Below are positions 49,633 to 58,029 of a DNA stretch of 64,000 nt, one piece after another. How positions within the stretch are numbered: position 1 is the stretch's first letter; the number at the start of each line of letters is the position of its first letter. The notes under the pieces were generated by a model. The model was not told the origin of the DNA and made no database searches. It worked only from the letters and a program-made list of their open reading frames with translations. The DNA is from a virus. A program made the position numbers and the translations under genes. The stretch is from positions 1 to 64,000 of the IMG/VR virus record IMGVR_UViG_3300031525_000001; one strand, 5' to 3'.

Positions 49633-50013
49633 GTGAAAGCACGATTTGCCATTTTTCCCCTACTGGTACTGCTCGTAGGCACCGCATTTTCTCAAGCGCC
49701 AGCGTTCAGCGACAACTTCGCTACTGGTAAGCTCGATACCTCTACATGGTTTGCCTAGCATGGCGATGCGCCAGACAACAAGGTCGGCAATCGTTACGGC
49801 TCCTTCCAACCGGACCAGTTGGACTTTTCCCAAGGTCAGCTTCGTCTCGGAGTCAGCCAAACCCTCCACAATCTTGGGCAGTACGATGCTGTGGTCATCC
49901 TGACCGACCATTCCGCCTACGATTACAAGCAGATCGTCAATGACGCCCAGCTTGTGGTCTGCACTCGGAACGCGACGAAGGGGATTGACAGCCCGAAAAT
50001 CGTCCGGGTTTAA
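49633..50013 (+). pseudogene. Secreted lectin/GH16-like protein with in-frame amber
   Basis: GTG start at 49633 with GAGGAG upstream. Signal peptide (KARFAIFPLLVLLVGTAFSQ), then FSDNFATGKLDTSTWFA, the typical entry of concanavalin-like/GH16 domains, then TAG at 49756-49758. The frame continues for 84 further codons with matching content (SFQPDQLDFSQGQLRLGVSQ, YDAVVILTDHSAYDYKQI) to TAA at 50013. Either a nonsense mutation, or amber readthrough giving a 126-aa product. A strong promoter and RBS still precede it. Confidence 0.55.
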
Positions 50014-50018
50014 GTGAT

Positions 50019-50048
50019 TTGTTGTCCACCCCACTAACGTGCTATAGT
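50019..50048 (+). promoter_or_regulatory. Sigma70-like promoter
   Basis: TTGTTG (50019-50024), 18 nt, TATAGT (50043-50048). Leader of ~60 nt with GAAAAGGAAAAGGAAAAG before the ATG at 50118. Confidence 0.55.
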
Positions 50049-50117
50049 GGAATTACACAACCAGCAGTAATATATTCATTGTAACCACCGTAATTTGAAA
50101 AGGAAAAGGAAAAGAAT

Positions 50118-51638
50118 ATGAATCTCAAGCGTTTCTCTCTCGCCTTCGTCGTAACCATCCTCCTCTCTGCTTCCGCGTTCGCGTGGAATTGTTCCGATCC
50201 TCTGGCATCGCGTGTTGACGTAGGCCCAGTCAATCCGGGCGGCTCGGCTGGTGACGGTGATGGTCAGTGGTTCCTCGGTACAGGTTCGGAAGGTATCAAG
50301 GGCGACTACTACGTTTGCACGGTGCCCAAGAAGACCACGGGCGGCGGGTCTTCGACCACGAATACGAACACGAATTCCAACACCAACAACAACACCAACC
50401 AACAGGGACAGACTCAGGGTCAGTCTCAGGGACAGGGACAGTCACAGGGACAGACCGCTAACGGCGGTTCTTCGTCCAGCACTGCCACTGGTGGAAACGC
50501 CACAGGCGGAAATTCTTCGTCCAAGTCTGGCGTGTCCAACAGCGGCAACTCTTCCGCGACAGGTGGTGCGGGTGGGGCTGGCGGTGCAGGTGGAGCGGGC
50601 GGCTCAGTAAGCGGCTCGGGCAACTCTACGGTCAAGAACACGAACAACGTGAACACGACCGTGGCTCCAGTGATTACGTCCACGAACAAGTTGTCGAACT
50701 CGGGCAACTCGTCCAACACGAATACCAATACCGCGAACGGCGGTACGTCCAACGCCAACGGTAACGGTTCGAACAACCAGACTTCGGCTTCGTCCAACCA
50801 GACGCAATCGAACTCTTCGACCAATGCCAATCAGTCGTCCGCTTCAAACCAAGCGAACGGCAACGGCAGCAACTCGAACAACACCACGAACAACATCGCG
50901 GCCCCGAAGATTCCGGTGCCCACGGCGTATGCTCCGACGACCATCCCAACGTCGCCCTGTTTGAAGGGCTACGAGGCGGGTGGACAGGGTGCGGCGTTCG
51001 GCTTCGCCCTCGGCGGCAGCAAGGTTGACAAGAACTGCCAAATGCTCGAACTGGCTCGTTCTTTCGACTCCATGAACGAACGATTGGCTGGCTGCAAGGT
51101 CAAAGTTGCCGCCTCTAAGCGTATCGCTAAGGACGCTGATGTTACGGTGGAAGACTGCATGGCGCACGAGATGATCGATGCTCCTCCAGTTGTCGTACCG
51201 CCCGCTCCTCCAGTGGCTCCGCAGCCGACGTTCATCGTGATCCCACAGCAGCCGACAGCGGCTCCAGTGGCGGTGCCTGTAGTAGCGACCCCCGTCATCA
51301 CTGAGAGCATCCCTGTTGGCATCTGCACCTTCGCCAGCAAGACTCAGTGCGTGCCTAAGGGCGGCGATGCGGCTATCGTCGATCCTTCGCGGCCGACATC
51401 GGTCTGCAAGGAAATGATCGCTGCGGCTGTGGCGGAATTGAAACTCCACCCCGGGTATGTGATCGTCCTTCGTGGGAACAAGAACCCCTCGGAAGATGCT
51501 CTCCTGCCTGTAACCCGTGCGAACCGCGTGAAACAGCAGTTCATCACGAGTGGCGTACCTTCGGGTAAGCTCAAGACCGAAGTCGGCAGCGGCGATACTC
51601 GCACCGTCGAGATCACGCTGGTTCCTTCGTCGAACTAA
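50118..51638 (+). CDS. Secreted low-complexity protein with OmpA-like C-terminus
   Basis: 506 aa. Signal peptide (MNLKRFSLAFVVTILLSASAFA). Residues ~75-285 are Asn/Ser/Thr/Gly/Gln low complexity (GQTQGQSQGQGQSQGQ, GGAGGAGGAGGAGGS, SNTNTNTANGG). A Cys-containing helical part and a Pro/Val-rich linker follow. The last ~100 aa (AAAVAELKLHPGYVIVLRGN, TRANRVKQQFITSGV, VGSGDTRTVEITL) fit the OmpA-like fold with its 'RA--V---L---GV' helix. Probably exported to the periplasm or surface; could hold the envelope, block superinfection or take part in lysis. It has its own promoter and pairs with the next secreted gene. Confidence 0.6.
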   Translation: MNLKRFSLAFVVTILLSASAFAWNCSDPLASRVDVGPVNPGGSAGDGDGQWFLGTGSEGIKGDYYVCTVPKKTTGGGSSTTNTNTNSNTNNNTNQQGQTQGQSQGQGQSQGQTANGGSSSSTATGGNATGGNSSSKSGVSNSGNSSATGGAGGAGGAGGAGGSVSGSGNSTVKNTNNVNTTVAPVITSTNKLSNSGNSSNTNTNTANGGTSNANGNGSNNQTSASSNQTQSNSSTNANQSSASNQANGNGSNSNNTTNNIAAPKIPVPTAYAPTTIPTSPCLKGYEAGGQGAAFGFALGGSKVDKNCQMLELARSFDSMNERLAGCKVKVAASKRIAKDADVTVEDCMAHEMIDAPPVVVPPAPPVAPQPTFIVIPQQPTAAPVAVPVVATPVITESIPVGICTFASKTQCVPKGGDAAIVDPSRPTSVCKEMIAAAVAELKLHPGYVIVLRGNKNPSEDALLPVTRANRVKQQFITSGVPSGKLKTEVGSGDTRTVEITLVPSSN

Positions 51639-51697
51639 GTCCATAGGGGGCGGAATTGCTCATTCCACCCCTTAAATCTAAGAGCAGAATGGAAACC

Positions 51698-52462
51698 ATG
51701 AAAACCAAGTCGTTTTTGCTCCTCGCAGTTCTTCTGCTCTCAGTATCTTTGTTCGCTCAAGACAAGTCCGCCCAGATCGCCAGTCTCAAGGATGAACTGA
51801 GCAACGTTCAGCAGGCTTATGTGCCGATGGAGAAGCGGTACGACGCCCTGACCGAGAAAAAGGACGAGATCAAGTTCGCGGTGGACGCCTACACCAAGTA
51901 CAACGATCAGTACACGCAAGACCTCAACACCTTCAACCAACAGCAGGGCGAGGCCAACCGCCAGCAAGAGTTGCTGAACCCGTCGATCCAGAACTACCAA
52001 GAGCGTTTGGCACAGCACAACTCTCACCAGTGCATCGAGTATAACCATGACGGTTCGTGCGCCGGGTACAACGCAGAGGCGAATCAGTTGGATGCCAACA
52101 AAGCACAGTTAGCTCAGGCTCAGTCTCAGATTGACCAAGCGAACGCCAGACTGGATCAGCAGCGTCCGAATCTTGACGCGACCAAATCCAAGCTGGATCA
52201 AATCTGGCAGAACAACCAGACCAACATCGCGCAGTGGAAGGCGGACATGACGCAACTCAAAGCCGACTACGACGCCAACCTCGCCAGAGAAAAGGCAATC
52301 CGAGCGCAGCTTGCGGTCCTGTACGGCGACGTGAATTCCTGCCTCAAAGAAATTCCTGCGGCGTGCCAGAACCCGGTAATCGGGCCGGACGGCAAGCCGA
52401 TCCTCGATCAAAACTGCGAGATCATGAAAGCCGCTTGCAGCAAGATGTTCGACGGGAACTAA
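51698..52462 (+). CDS. Secreted coiled-coil protein
   Basis: 254 aa from MKTKSFLLLAVLLLSVSLFAQ (51698). Mature protein is almost wholly Gln/Ala/Lys-rich coiled coil (IASLKDELSNVQQAYVPMEK, LDANKAQLAQAQSQIDQANA) with a few cysteines (HQCIEYNHDGSCAGY, CLKEIPAAC, NCEIMKAACSKM) that may form disulphides. Periplasmic; architecture recalls spanin-like or envelope-spanning proteins but no lipobox is seen. Ends just before a strong terminator. Confidence 0.55.
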   Translation: MKTKSFLLLAVLLLSVSLFAQDKSAQIASLKDELSNVQQAYVPMEKRYDALTEKKDEIKFAVDAYTKYNDQYTQDLNTFNQQQGEANRQQELLNPSIQNYQERLAQHNSHQCIEYNHDGSCAGYNAEANQLDANKAQLAQAQSQIDQANARLDQQRPNLDATKSKLDQIWQNNQTNIAQWKADMTQLKADYDANLAREKAIRAQLAVLYGDVNSCLKEIPAACQNPVIGPDGKPILDQNCEIMKAACSKMFDGN

Positions 52463-52482
52463 CCGAGTCACAGTCCTCCCCG

Positions 52483-52516
52483 ACCCCCCGCCAGCTTCGG
52501 CGGGGGGTTTACTTTT
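52483..52516 (+). terminator. Strong rho-independent terminator
   Basis: ACCCCCCGCC (52483-52492), loop AGCTTC, GGCGGGGGGT (52499-52508), then TTACTTTT. Ends the secreted-protein unit. Confidence 0.85.
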
Positions 52517-52520
52517 GTGG

Positions 52521-52526
52521 TATTAT
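52521..52526 (+). promoter_or_regulatory. -10 box of a probably leaderless gene
   Basis: GG-TATTAT ends 5 nt before ATG 52532. With normal initiation distance the mRNA would begin at or next to the start codon. No -35 of either type is evident because the terminator occupies that space. Confidence 0.5.
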
Positions 52527-52531
52527 CAACT

Positions 52532-52804
52532 ATGCAACGACACGACCTGAAAACTTGGCCGAAGCAGTTCTGTGCCATCCTCGCAGGTAGCAAACGGTAC
52601 GAACTTCGAGTCAACGACCGCAACTTTCAAGAGGGCGACGAGTTGATGCTGCTGGAGTGGGACCCGAAAACGGGGCGGCATACGGGGCGGCACGTTCTGG
52701 CGACCGTGGCGTATATGACCCGTGGAGGGGAGTTCGGCCTACCTGAAAATCTGTGCGTAATGAGCCTGCAAATCCAGTATTGGAATATAGGAGCTACCGC
52801 GTGA
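52532..52804 (+). CDS. ASCH/DUF3850-family protein
   Basis: 90 aa from ATG 52532. HDLKTWPKQFCAILAGSKRYELRV, NDRNFQEGDELMLLEWD, GRHVLATVAYMTRGG and CVMSLQI follow the DUF3850 pattern 'HdLKiwp--F--v--G-K--ElR-nDR-f--GD-l-L-Ewd'. These small beta-barrel proteins belong to the ASCH/PUA-like RNA- or modified-base-binding superfamily and are common in phages. The stop overlaps the next GTG start. Confidence 0.75.
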   Translation: MQRHDLKTWPKQFCAILAGSKRYELRVNDRNFQEGDELMLLEWDPKTGRHTGRHVLATVAYMTRGGEFGLPENLCVMSLQIQYWNIGATA

Positions 52805-53367
52805 GAAACCGGACCAAGCAAGGCTTAATCCTCGAAAAGATTCTGCACAACCACAAGTGGCGTTGGATATTCTGCTGGAAGGGCAATTCCGCCGACAGTG
52901 AGTGGGGCGGGGCTTACGATTGCGCTTGCTGTATCACCTATTTCAACAACCCAGACGTGAATGATTGCGGTTGCCCGTGCCACAGCCGCGTCGAGGCCAT
53001 GGCGAACACGTCGGAGATGCGCTATTTCCTGCTGGCTCTAGAGGCTGCGGGCGAGGTTCCATTCGTCCCCAAGGATTATCCCGACTGGATGACGTACAAT
53101 CGCAAGCTCAAGCGGGAGCACGATGTCTGGCGTAAAGAGGGAAATCCTAACGCTGGCACCAAGGAAGACATCTCCAAGTGCTGCGAAGCCTGCAAGATGG
53201 TTGCTGAGATGGAAGTCCGATTTGCTGAGCACCAGAAAGACCCCAAGAATCAATGCGGCAAGCCGTGCCACGTCTGTGACGAAGCTAATGCCGCTCACGC
53301 AAAAGAGCTAAAGGAAATCAAACTCATTTCCAAGAAGCTCGCCAGCATGAAGAAAAAGAGAGACTAA
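52801..53367 (+). CDS. Cys-rich unknown protein
   Basis: 188 aa from GTG 52801 with ATAGGAG upstream. First half has WRWIFCWKGN, YDCACCITYF and DCGCPCHSRVE; second half has SKCCEACKMV and CGKPCHVCDEANAAH, suggesting two zinc sites. C-terminus is Lys-rich. Not recognised. Stop overlaps the ATG of the phosphatase gene (TAATG). Confidence 0.5.
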   Translation: MRNRTKQGLILEKILHNHKWRWIFCWKGNSADSEWGGAYDCACCITYFNNPDVNDCGCPCHSRVEAMANTSEMRYFLLALEAAGEVPFVPKDYPDWMTYNRKLKREHDVWRKEGNPNAGTKEDISKCCEACKMVAEMEVRFAEHQKDPKNQCGKPCHVCDEANAAHAKELKEIKLISKKLASMKKKRD

Positions 53368-54158
53368 TGAGTAAGCGTAAGAGCAAACAGGCGGTTAACC
53401 GCCCTCTGGTGTTGACGGGTGCCGCGAATAAAGGAATGCGCGGCTATCAGGAAGACCGCCATCTGATGATCTCTGCCGAAGAGGGCCTCATAATGGTCGT
53501 TATGGACGGTCATGGTGACGCAGCGTGCGCTATCGAACTGGAGAGCAAGTTCTGCGAGGTTTGGGATTCTGTCTTCTCCCCCGAGAAGAGTCCCGATTTT
53601 CTGTTCAAGGAACTCTTCGACAAATTCGACATGCTTACTTCCAACATGGAGTGCGGGTCTACCATGAGCATTGCCTTCATCCCCAAGGCTAACACGGGGA
53701 AAGAAACCAAGGTCCACGTAGCCATCCTCGGCGATTCCCCGGTGATCGTGCAGCAACCAGATGGGACATTTCATGTCAGCCCTGAACACAACGTCCGCAC
53801 TAACATGGCGGAACGTGCAGCGGCTCAGGCACGCGGCGGGTACTATTCCCAGAACGGCTACATCTGCTACGGCCCTGAGGGGCATGGGTTGCAGATGAGC
53901 CGTGCTTTCGGTGACCGCGATCTGGGTAAGATTCTCTGCCGCCAGCCTGAGGTCTATACGGTTGATTTGGGTGGGTGGGTTCTGGTAGGATCGGACGGGT
54001 TGCTATCCCCGGGGCACGATGAATCTGGAGTGCAGATGCTCCTCGATATCGTTAAGATGATCGAAGAGCAGGATGTCAACGCCAAGGAACTCGTCGATTA
54101 CGCCGTCAGCATCCCTACGGGTGACAACGTGACGGCCATTCTCTGGAGGAGATCATGA
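53367..54158 (+). CDS. PP2C-type (PPM) serine/threonine phosphatase
   Basis: 263 aa. Motifs in order: GMRGYQEDRHLM (motif 1, acidic metal ligand), VVMDGHGDAA (motif 2), CGSTMSIAFI, HVAILGDSPVIV, GLQMSRAFGDRDLG, WVLVGSDGLLSPG and GDNVTAILW. All the metal-binding Asp residues expected of PPM phosphatases are present, so it is probably active and Mn/Mg dependent. It could reverse host or phage protein phosphorylation, for instance by defence kinases; target unknown. Overlaps neighbours by 1 and 4 nt. Confidence 0.85.
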   Translation: MSKRKSKQAVNRPLVLTGAANKGMRGYQEDRHLMISAEEGLIMVVMDGHGDAACAIELESKFCEVWDSVFSPEKSPDFLFKELFDKFDMLTSNMECGSTMSIAFIPKANTGKETKVHVAILGDSPVIVQQPDGTFHVSPEHNVRTNMAERAAAQARGGYYSQNGYICYGPEGHGLQMSRAFGDRDLGKILCRQPEVYTVDLGGWVLVGSDGLLSPGHDESGVQMLLDIVKMIEEQDVNAKELVDYAVSIPTGDNVTAILWRRS

Positions 54159-54373
54159 TTCGCGAATCCGAAGTAGAAGAACCCCGCCAAGCCCTGATGA
54201 CCATTCTGGACATCATGAGTCGCTATGCGTCATTCACCCCCGCCGACCGTGAAATCATCCGTGCGGCTAACCGTGGACTTCTTGGCACCGACCCGCGTGG
54301 CCGATGGGAGATTGATAAGCTGTCCGAAGAAGAGCAAACCGACCCAAATTACTACGCCCTAAAATGCAGCTAA
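54155..54373 (+). CDS. Small helical protein
   Basis: 72 aa, RBS GGAGGAG, start overlaps the phosphatase stop (ATGA). Helical and acidic (PRQALMTILDIMSRYASFTP). Overlaps the helicase start by 10 nt. Function unknown. Confidence 0.5.
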   Translation: MIRESEVEEPRQALMTILDIMSRYASFTPADREIIRAANRGLLGTDPRGRWEIDKLSEEEQTDPNYYALKCS

Positions 54374-57303
54374 ATGAAGAACAGACGCTCGCGGTCGAAC
54401 ATCCGCTCAACGAACCCGCTTGCTTGATCGCAGGCGCGGGCAGCGGCAAGACTCGCGTGCTCACCGAGCGTGTTCGCCATTTGATGGATAAAAAGGGCGT
54501 CGTCCCAAAGCGTATTTGCGCGGTGACGTTTACCAACAAAGCCGCAGGCGAACTCCTAACCCGCTTGGGGCTCGATACAAACGATACCCCGCTTCTGAAC
54601 CCCCGTGTCTCGACAATCCACTCCCTCGCTCTGGGTGCCATCCGTAAGAATCCGCCAGCCTTTAGTGTCGAGGGCGAATGCGAATTAAAAGACAGGGTAT
54701 CCCCACTCGACGATTACGATCAGAGCCAGATGATGAAGAAGATCATCGAGCGGGGCAAGATCACGGACACCAATCCGTGGCGTGTCTTGGAGAACATCTC
54801 ATTTCACCGAGCCCGTGGTGTTGGTTTCATGAGTGACTACACGGAAGAGATCGCAGCGGAAGCCGAGGTAATGCACGGCGGCTACCATGCGATGGGTGAG
54901 ACCGAATTGTGTCTGTGGAAACTGTACGAAGAGGAAAAGGCTCGGAATTCGGTCGTGGATTTCGACGACATGTTGCACCTGACTGTGCGACGATTCCGCA
55001 GGGACGCGAAGTGGCGTGGGGCTATTCAAGCGATGTGGGATCACGTCCTGATGGATGAAGCTCAGGATACGAACCCCGTACAGTGGGAGTTCGTCAACTC
55101 GCTGCTTGCCCCCAGCAACATGAACATCTACGTCGTCGGCGACATGAGCCAATGTCAACCTCCCGGTTCAGTGGTGAAAATCAAAGTATCTGGGCATAAA
55201 CCGAACGGATATGGAAAACCTTGGACGCCTTCTGAGTGGGTGGAAAAAGACATTTCGACGCTAGTTGATGGTGAATTGGCGGAATCATGGACACGGAAAG
55301 ACCAACGAACCTATAAAATCGGTAGGAAGATTAAGGTCGCATCTAGACCATACAAAGGAATTCTTCTTAAGGTCTGCACTGGGGACGGAAAGCAGACCCG
55401 TGTCACTCCCAATCATCAATTGTGGGTACGTCTCGGTTCGGAGACGAGTGGTAAATACATCGTCTATCTCATGTGGCGTGAAAACTTCGGTTTCAGAGTC
55501 GGTATGGCGAAGTTGAAGCGCAACAATCATGCTTTCGGATTGACGGCTCGGATGCGTCAGGAGAAAGCTGATAAAGGTTGGGTACTCGCGGTTAAGGACT
55601 CTAAGAGAGAAGCGCGGAAACTTGAAGAGATCGTTTCGTGTTATTACGGAATCCCTCAGACATGTTTCGAGGCTGATTTAGAGCGTCTCGATATTTTTCA
55701 GAGTCTACAAACTGCGACCGTAGAAGCGTCATCTCCAACAAGTGGTTCACTCACGGCTGTTCTGCCTTTTGAGGATCGTCGGCGAGAAGGAAAGGGCGGC
55801 AGTGGTTGGGCGTGTTTGAAAGCATTCCGCTTGCTATGGGAGTGTCCTTCCATGGTGCGGTGGTCGGAAAACCAACGTCAGTACAACCATAACTGGCGGG
55901 GGTACTTCAAAACCGCAGCCGCAAACGTTCAGATTTTAGTTCGTGCGGGTCTTCAAGTCTACGTTCCTATCGAAGGAAATAATCAGTCAACCCCAATACT
56001 CGTCATGCCGCAAATGCCATACGAAGGACTGGTGTATTCGCTGGACGTTGAAAAAGACCATACTTACGTTGTAGACGGCATCGTAGTGGGGAACTCGATC
56101 TACGGGTTCAACGGTGCCGTGCCGCAAATCCTGAAGGACTTCAGCGAGAACTGGCGGGGCGTTCAGCCCAAGCTATATCGAATTGCCCGTAACCACCGCA
56201 GCGGTCAAAAAATCGTGGACATGGCGAATGCGATTCAGAACAAGATGACCCGTACCATCCCGCTCAAGATGGAAAGTTGGCGTGGTTTGAACGGGGAGAA
56301 GGGCAAAATCGAGATCATCCGGGGTACGATGTCGCGAGACATTGCATCCGAGATCGCCATTGAAATCTACAAGGACAACGAGAAGTTCCTGCGTGACGCC
56401 GCTTCTGTTGCCAATGGGGTAAAACCCCGAGAGTCGGCGGCTAGGCCGATCTCCTACCGTGAGAACTGCATCTTAGTTCGGGCGGCGATTCAGATTCGTG
56501 ACATTGAAGCTGAGTTGGTGAGACGCAAAATCCCGTATGTCGTGCGCGGCGGGCGGGGGCTTTTGCAGACCGAAGAAGTGCGAGACGTACTGTCGTATAT
56601 GAGGCTGGCGACCAACCATAGGGATTTCATGGCATTCGTGCGGGCTGCAAGCGTGCCGCGTAGGGGGTGTGGCGAAGTGGCATTGGAAAAGATTCGTGCC
56701 ATCGCCAACGACAAACATGATGGTGATCTGATCGCCGCAGCGGAGGGCGACAAGAACGCCAAGATAGCATCGTTCGGCGGGATCGTCAGGCTCATATCCC
56801 AGTTTGGTGAAGACCCAGTTGCTATGCTGGAACGGACGCTCGCCCTGACCCAGTATACGACCTACCTTGCCGAGAAGTACAAAAGAGACAGCAACAAGGT
56901 TAAAACCAAACTCGAAAATTTGGATCGGTTCGCCCAGCTTCTTGAGGGGATGGTCGCCGACAACAAGATGACCGCCGAGGACATTATTTTCCAGCTTACG
57001 CTTGATCGCCCGAAGGATGATGACGAGTCAGGCGCGGTCACCATCAGCACTATCCACAGCGCCAAGGGGCTCGAATGGAAGCGGGTCTACGTGGCAAACG
57101 TCGTGGAAAGCTCCCTTCCCCACAAGTTCTCCATGGGGTCTGAGGACGAGATTGAAGAAGAAAGACGTTTGTTTTACGTAGCTTGCACGCGGGCACGGGA
57201 CTACCTCAATTTGTGCGTCCCCGCCATGTACCAGCAGCCCGACTCCCCCAACGTAATTATGCTAAAACCCTCTAGATTCCTAGCCGAAATCAGTGTACAC
57301 TAG
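54364..57303 (+). CDS. UvrD/Rep-like superfamily 1 helicase containing an intein
   Basis: 979 aa, of which 314 are intein, leaving a 665-aa helicase. Motifs: LNEEQTLAVEH (Q), AGAGSGKT (I), VTFTNKAAGEL (Ia), DFDDMLH, MDEAQD (II), VVGDMSQ joined to SIYGFNGA (III), ARNHRSG (IV), VTISTIHSAKGLEWKRVYV (V) and ERRLFYVACTRARDYL (VI). This is a complete 3'-5' DNA helicase set, so it likely works in phage replication or repair. The intein splits motif III, a typical active-site position. Start ATG 54364 overlaps the preceding gene. Confidence 0.9.
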   Translation: MQLNEEQTLAVEHPLNEPACLIAGAGSGKTRVLTERVRHLMDKKGVVPKRICAVTFTNKAAGELLTRLGLDTNDTPLLNPRVSTIHSLALGAIRKNPPAFSVEGECELKDRVSPLDDYDQSQMMKKIIERGKITDTNPWRVLENISFHRARGVGFMSDYTEEIAAEAEVMHGGYHAMGETELCLWKLYEEEKARNSVVDFDDMLHLTVRRFRRDAKWRGAIQAMWDHVLMDEAQDTNPVQWEFVNSLLAPSNMNIYVVGDMSQCQPPGSVVKIKVSGHKPNGYGKPWTPSEWVEKDISTLVDGELAESWTRKDQRTYKIGRKIKVASRPYKGILLKVCTGDGKQTRVTPNHQLWVRLGSETSGKYIVYLMWRENFGFRVGMAKLKRNNHAFGLTARMRQEKADKGWVLAVKDSKREARKLEEIVSCYYGIPQTCFEADLERLDIFQSLQTATVEASSPTSGSLTAVLPFEDRRREGKGGSGWACLKAFRLLWECPSMVRWSENQRQYNHNWRGYFKTAAANVQILVRAGLQVYVPIEGNNQSTPILVMPQMPYEGLVYSLDVEKDHTYVVDGIVVGNSIYGFNGAVPQILKDFSENWRGVQPKLYRIARNHRSGQKIVDMANAIQNKMTRTIPLKMESWRGLNGEKGKIEIIRGTMSRDIASEIAIEIYKDNEKFLRDAASVANGVKPRESAARPISYRENCILVRAAIQIRDIEAELVRRKIPYVVRGGRGLLQTEEVRDVLSYMRLATNHRDFMAFVRAASVPRRGCGEVALEKIRAIANDKHDGDLIAAAEGDKNAKIASFGGIVRLISQFGEDPVAMLERTLALTQYTTYLAEKYKRDSNKVKTKLENLDRFAQLLEGMVADNKMTAEDIIFQLTLDRPKDDDESGAVTISTIHSAKGLEWKRVYVANVVESSLPHKFSMGSEDEIEEERRLFYVACTRARDYLNLCVPAMYQQPDSPNVIMLKPSRFLAEISVH
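55153..56094 (+). mobile_element. Intein in helicase motif III
   Basis: Residues 264-577. It begins at Cys264 (TGT 55153) after DMSQ and ends VVDGIVVGN before Ser578 of SIYGF. Block B-like VTPNHQLWV and block F-like VYSLDVEKDHTYV are present; the penultimate residue is Gly rather than His. The middle has KYIVYLMWRENFGFRVGMAK, AFGLTARMRQE and SKREARKLEEIVS, spaced like a GIY-YIG nuclease (GIY, YIG, Arg, Glu). Most inteins carry LAGLIDADG or HNH enzymes, so this would be uncommon. Confidence 0.8.
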
Positions 57304-57310
57304 GTAGAAT
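57277..57310 (+). promoter_or_regulatory. Phage promoter, TTCCTAGCC-type (copy 4)
   Basis: TTCCTAGCC at 57277-57285, 19 nt, TAGAAT at 57305-57310 preceded by GG. It overlaps the end of the helicase gene and drives 57329 and the NAD salvage genes. Confidence 0.7.
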
Positions 57311-57328
57311 AGTCTACGGAGGGGTACA

Positions 57329-57565
57329 ATGCCAACAGCCGTCGCTAAGAAGCGGGCGAAACGCTCGCAGGTCAGCCGTCTCGATTTCATCGGAACTCAG
57401 ATGGCGAATTTTCTCCATGGTCTGAAATACGAAAACGGGTTGCCAGAGTTTAAGCGGAAACAGGCCATCATCCTGCAAGAACGGTGGGATTCGGTCTGTT
57501 CGTTTCGCCTGAACAACCCCATCGTCGCATCAGACTTGGAGAAGGAACTCTTCCCTAATGGCTAA
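57329..57565 (+). CDS. Small basic protein, first of NAD-salvage unit
   Basis: 78 aa, RBS GGAGGGG. Basic start (MPTAVAKKRAKRSQVSRLDF) and helical rest (FKRKQAIILQERWDSVCSF). Function unknown. Overlaps the next gene by 8 nt. Confidence 0.5.
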   Translation: MPTAVAKKRAKRSQVSRLDFIGTQMANFLHGLKYENGLPEFKRKQAIILQERWDSVCSFRLNNPIVASDLEKELFPNG

Positions 57566-57755
57566 AGGCTACACGCAGGCTGAACAGGTCATGGACACCG
57601 AACGGTGGACGACCGAGTTTTACATGGACACGCCAGACGGTAGAATGAGCGTGCGAATGCCAAATTTCCTGTCGAACGCGGAGCAGCAACGCCGCATGAA
57701 AGTGATTGAGGACGCACTCAATGGAAGCGAAAGTACCAAACCGAAGTCTCTATAA
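57558..57755 (+). CDS. Small unknown protein
   Basis: 65 aa, overlapping both neighbours. Acidic/aromatic N-terminus (YTQAEQVMDTERWTTEFYMD) and helical C-terminus. No motif. Confidence 0.45.
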   Translation: MAKGYTQAEQVMDTERWTTEFYMDTPDGRMSVRMPNFLSNAEQQRRMKVIEDALNGSESTKPKSL

Positions 57756-58029
57756 TGATTGGGAAGTGAGCACCGAGGAAGGCAACCGCCTCTTTGACGA
57801 ATCCCTAAGTGCTCTCAGACCGATCATGGAAAAGTATCTGGTGGAAGGTTACCCTCTCCGTCAGATTGCTCACGAGATGATCGGCTCCGTCACCATACTC
57901 GAAGCCGAGACCTGCCTTATACGCAACACAGAAATGCACAAGGCCAACCGTAAACCGCGATTCGGCGTGAAAGAAAATGTGCCTCTCGCCGACCTGAAAG
58001 CATCAAAAGAACAGGAGCCAACAAAGTGA
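57721..58029 (+). CDS. Small unknown protein
   Basis: 102 aa from ATG 57721 (GAGG upstream; an upstream in-frame start at 57706 lacks an RBS). Helical, with a possible helix-turn-helix (LVEGYPLRQIAHEMIGSVTI). Stop overlaps the GTG start of the NadM-Nudix gene. Confidence 0.5.
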   Translation: MEAKVPNRSLYNDWEVSTEEGNRLFDESLSALRPIMEKYLVEGYPLRQIAHEMIGSVTILEAETCLIRNTEMHKANRKPRFGVKENVPLADLKASKEQEPTK

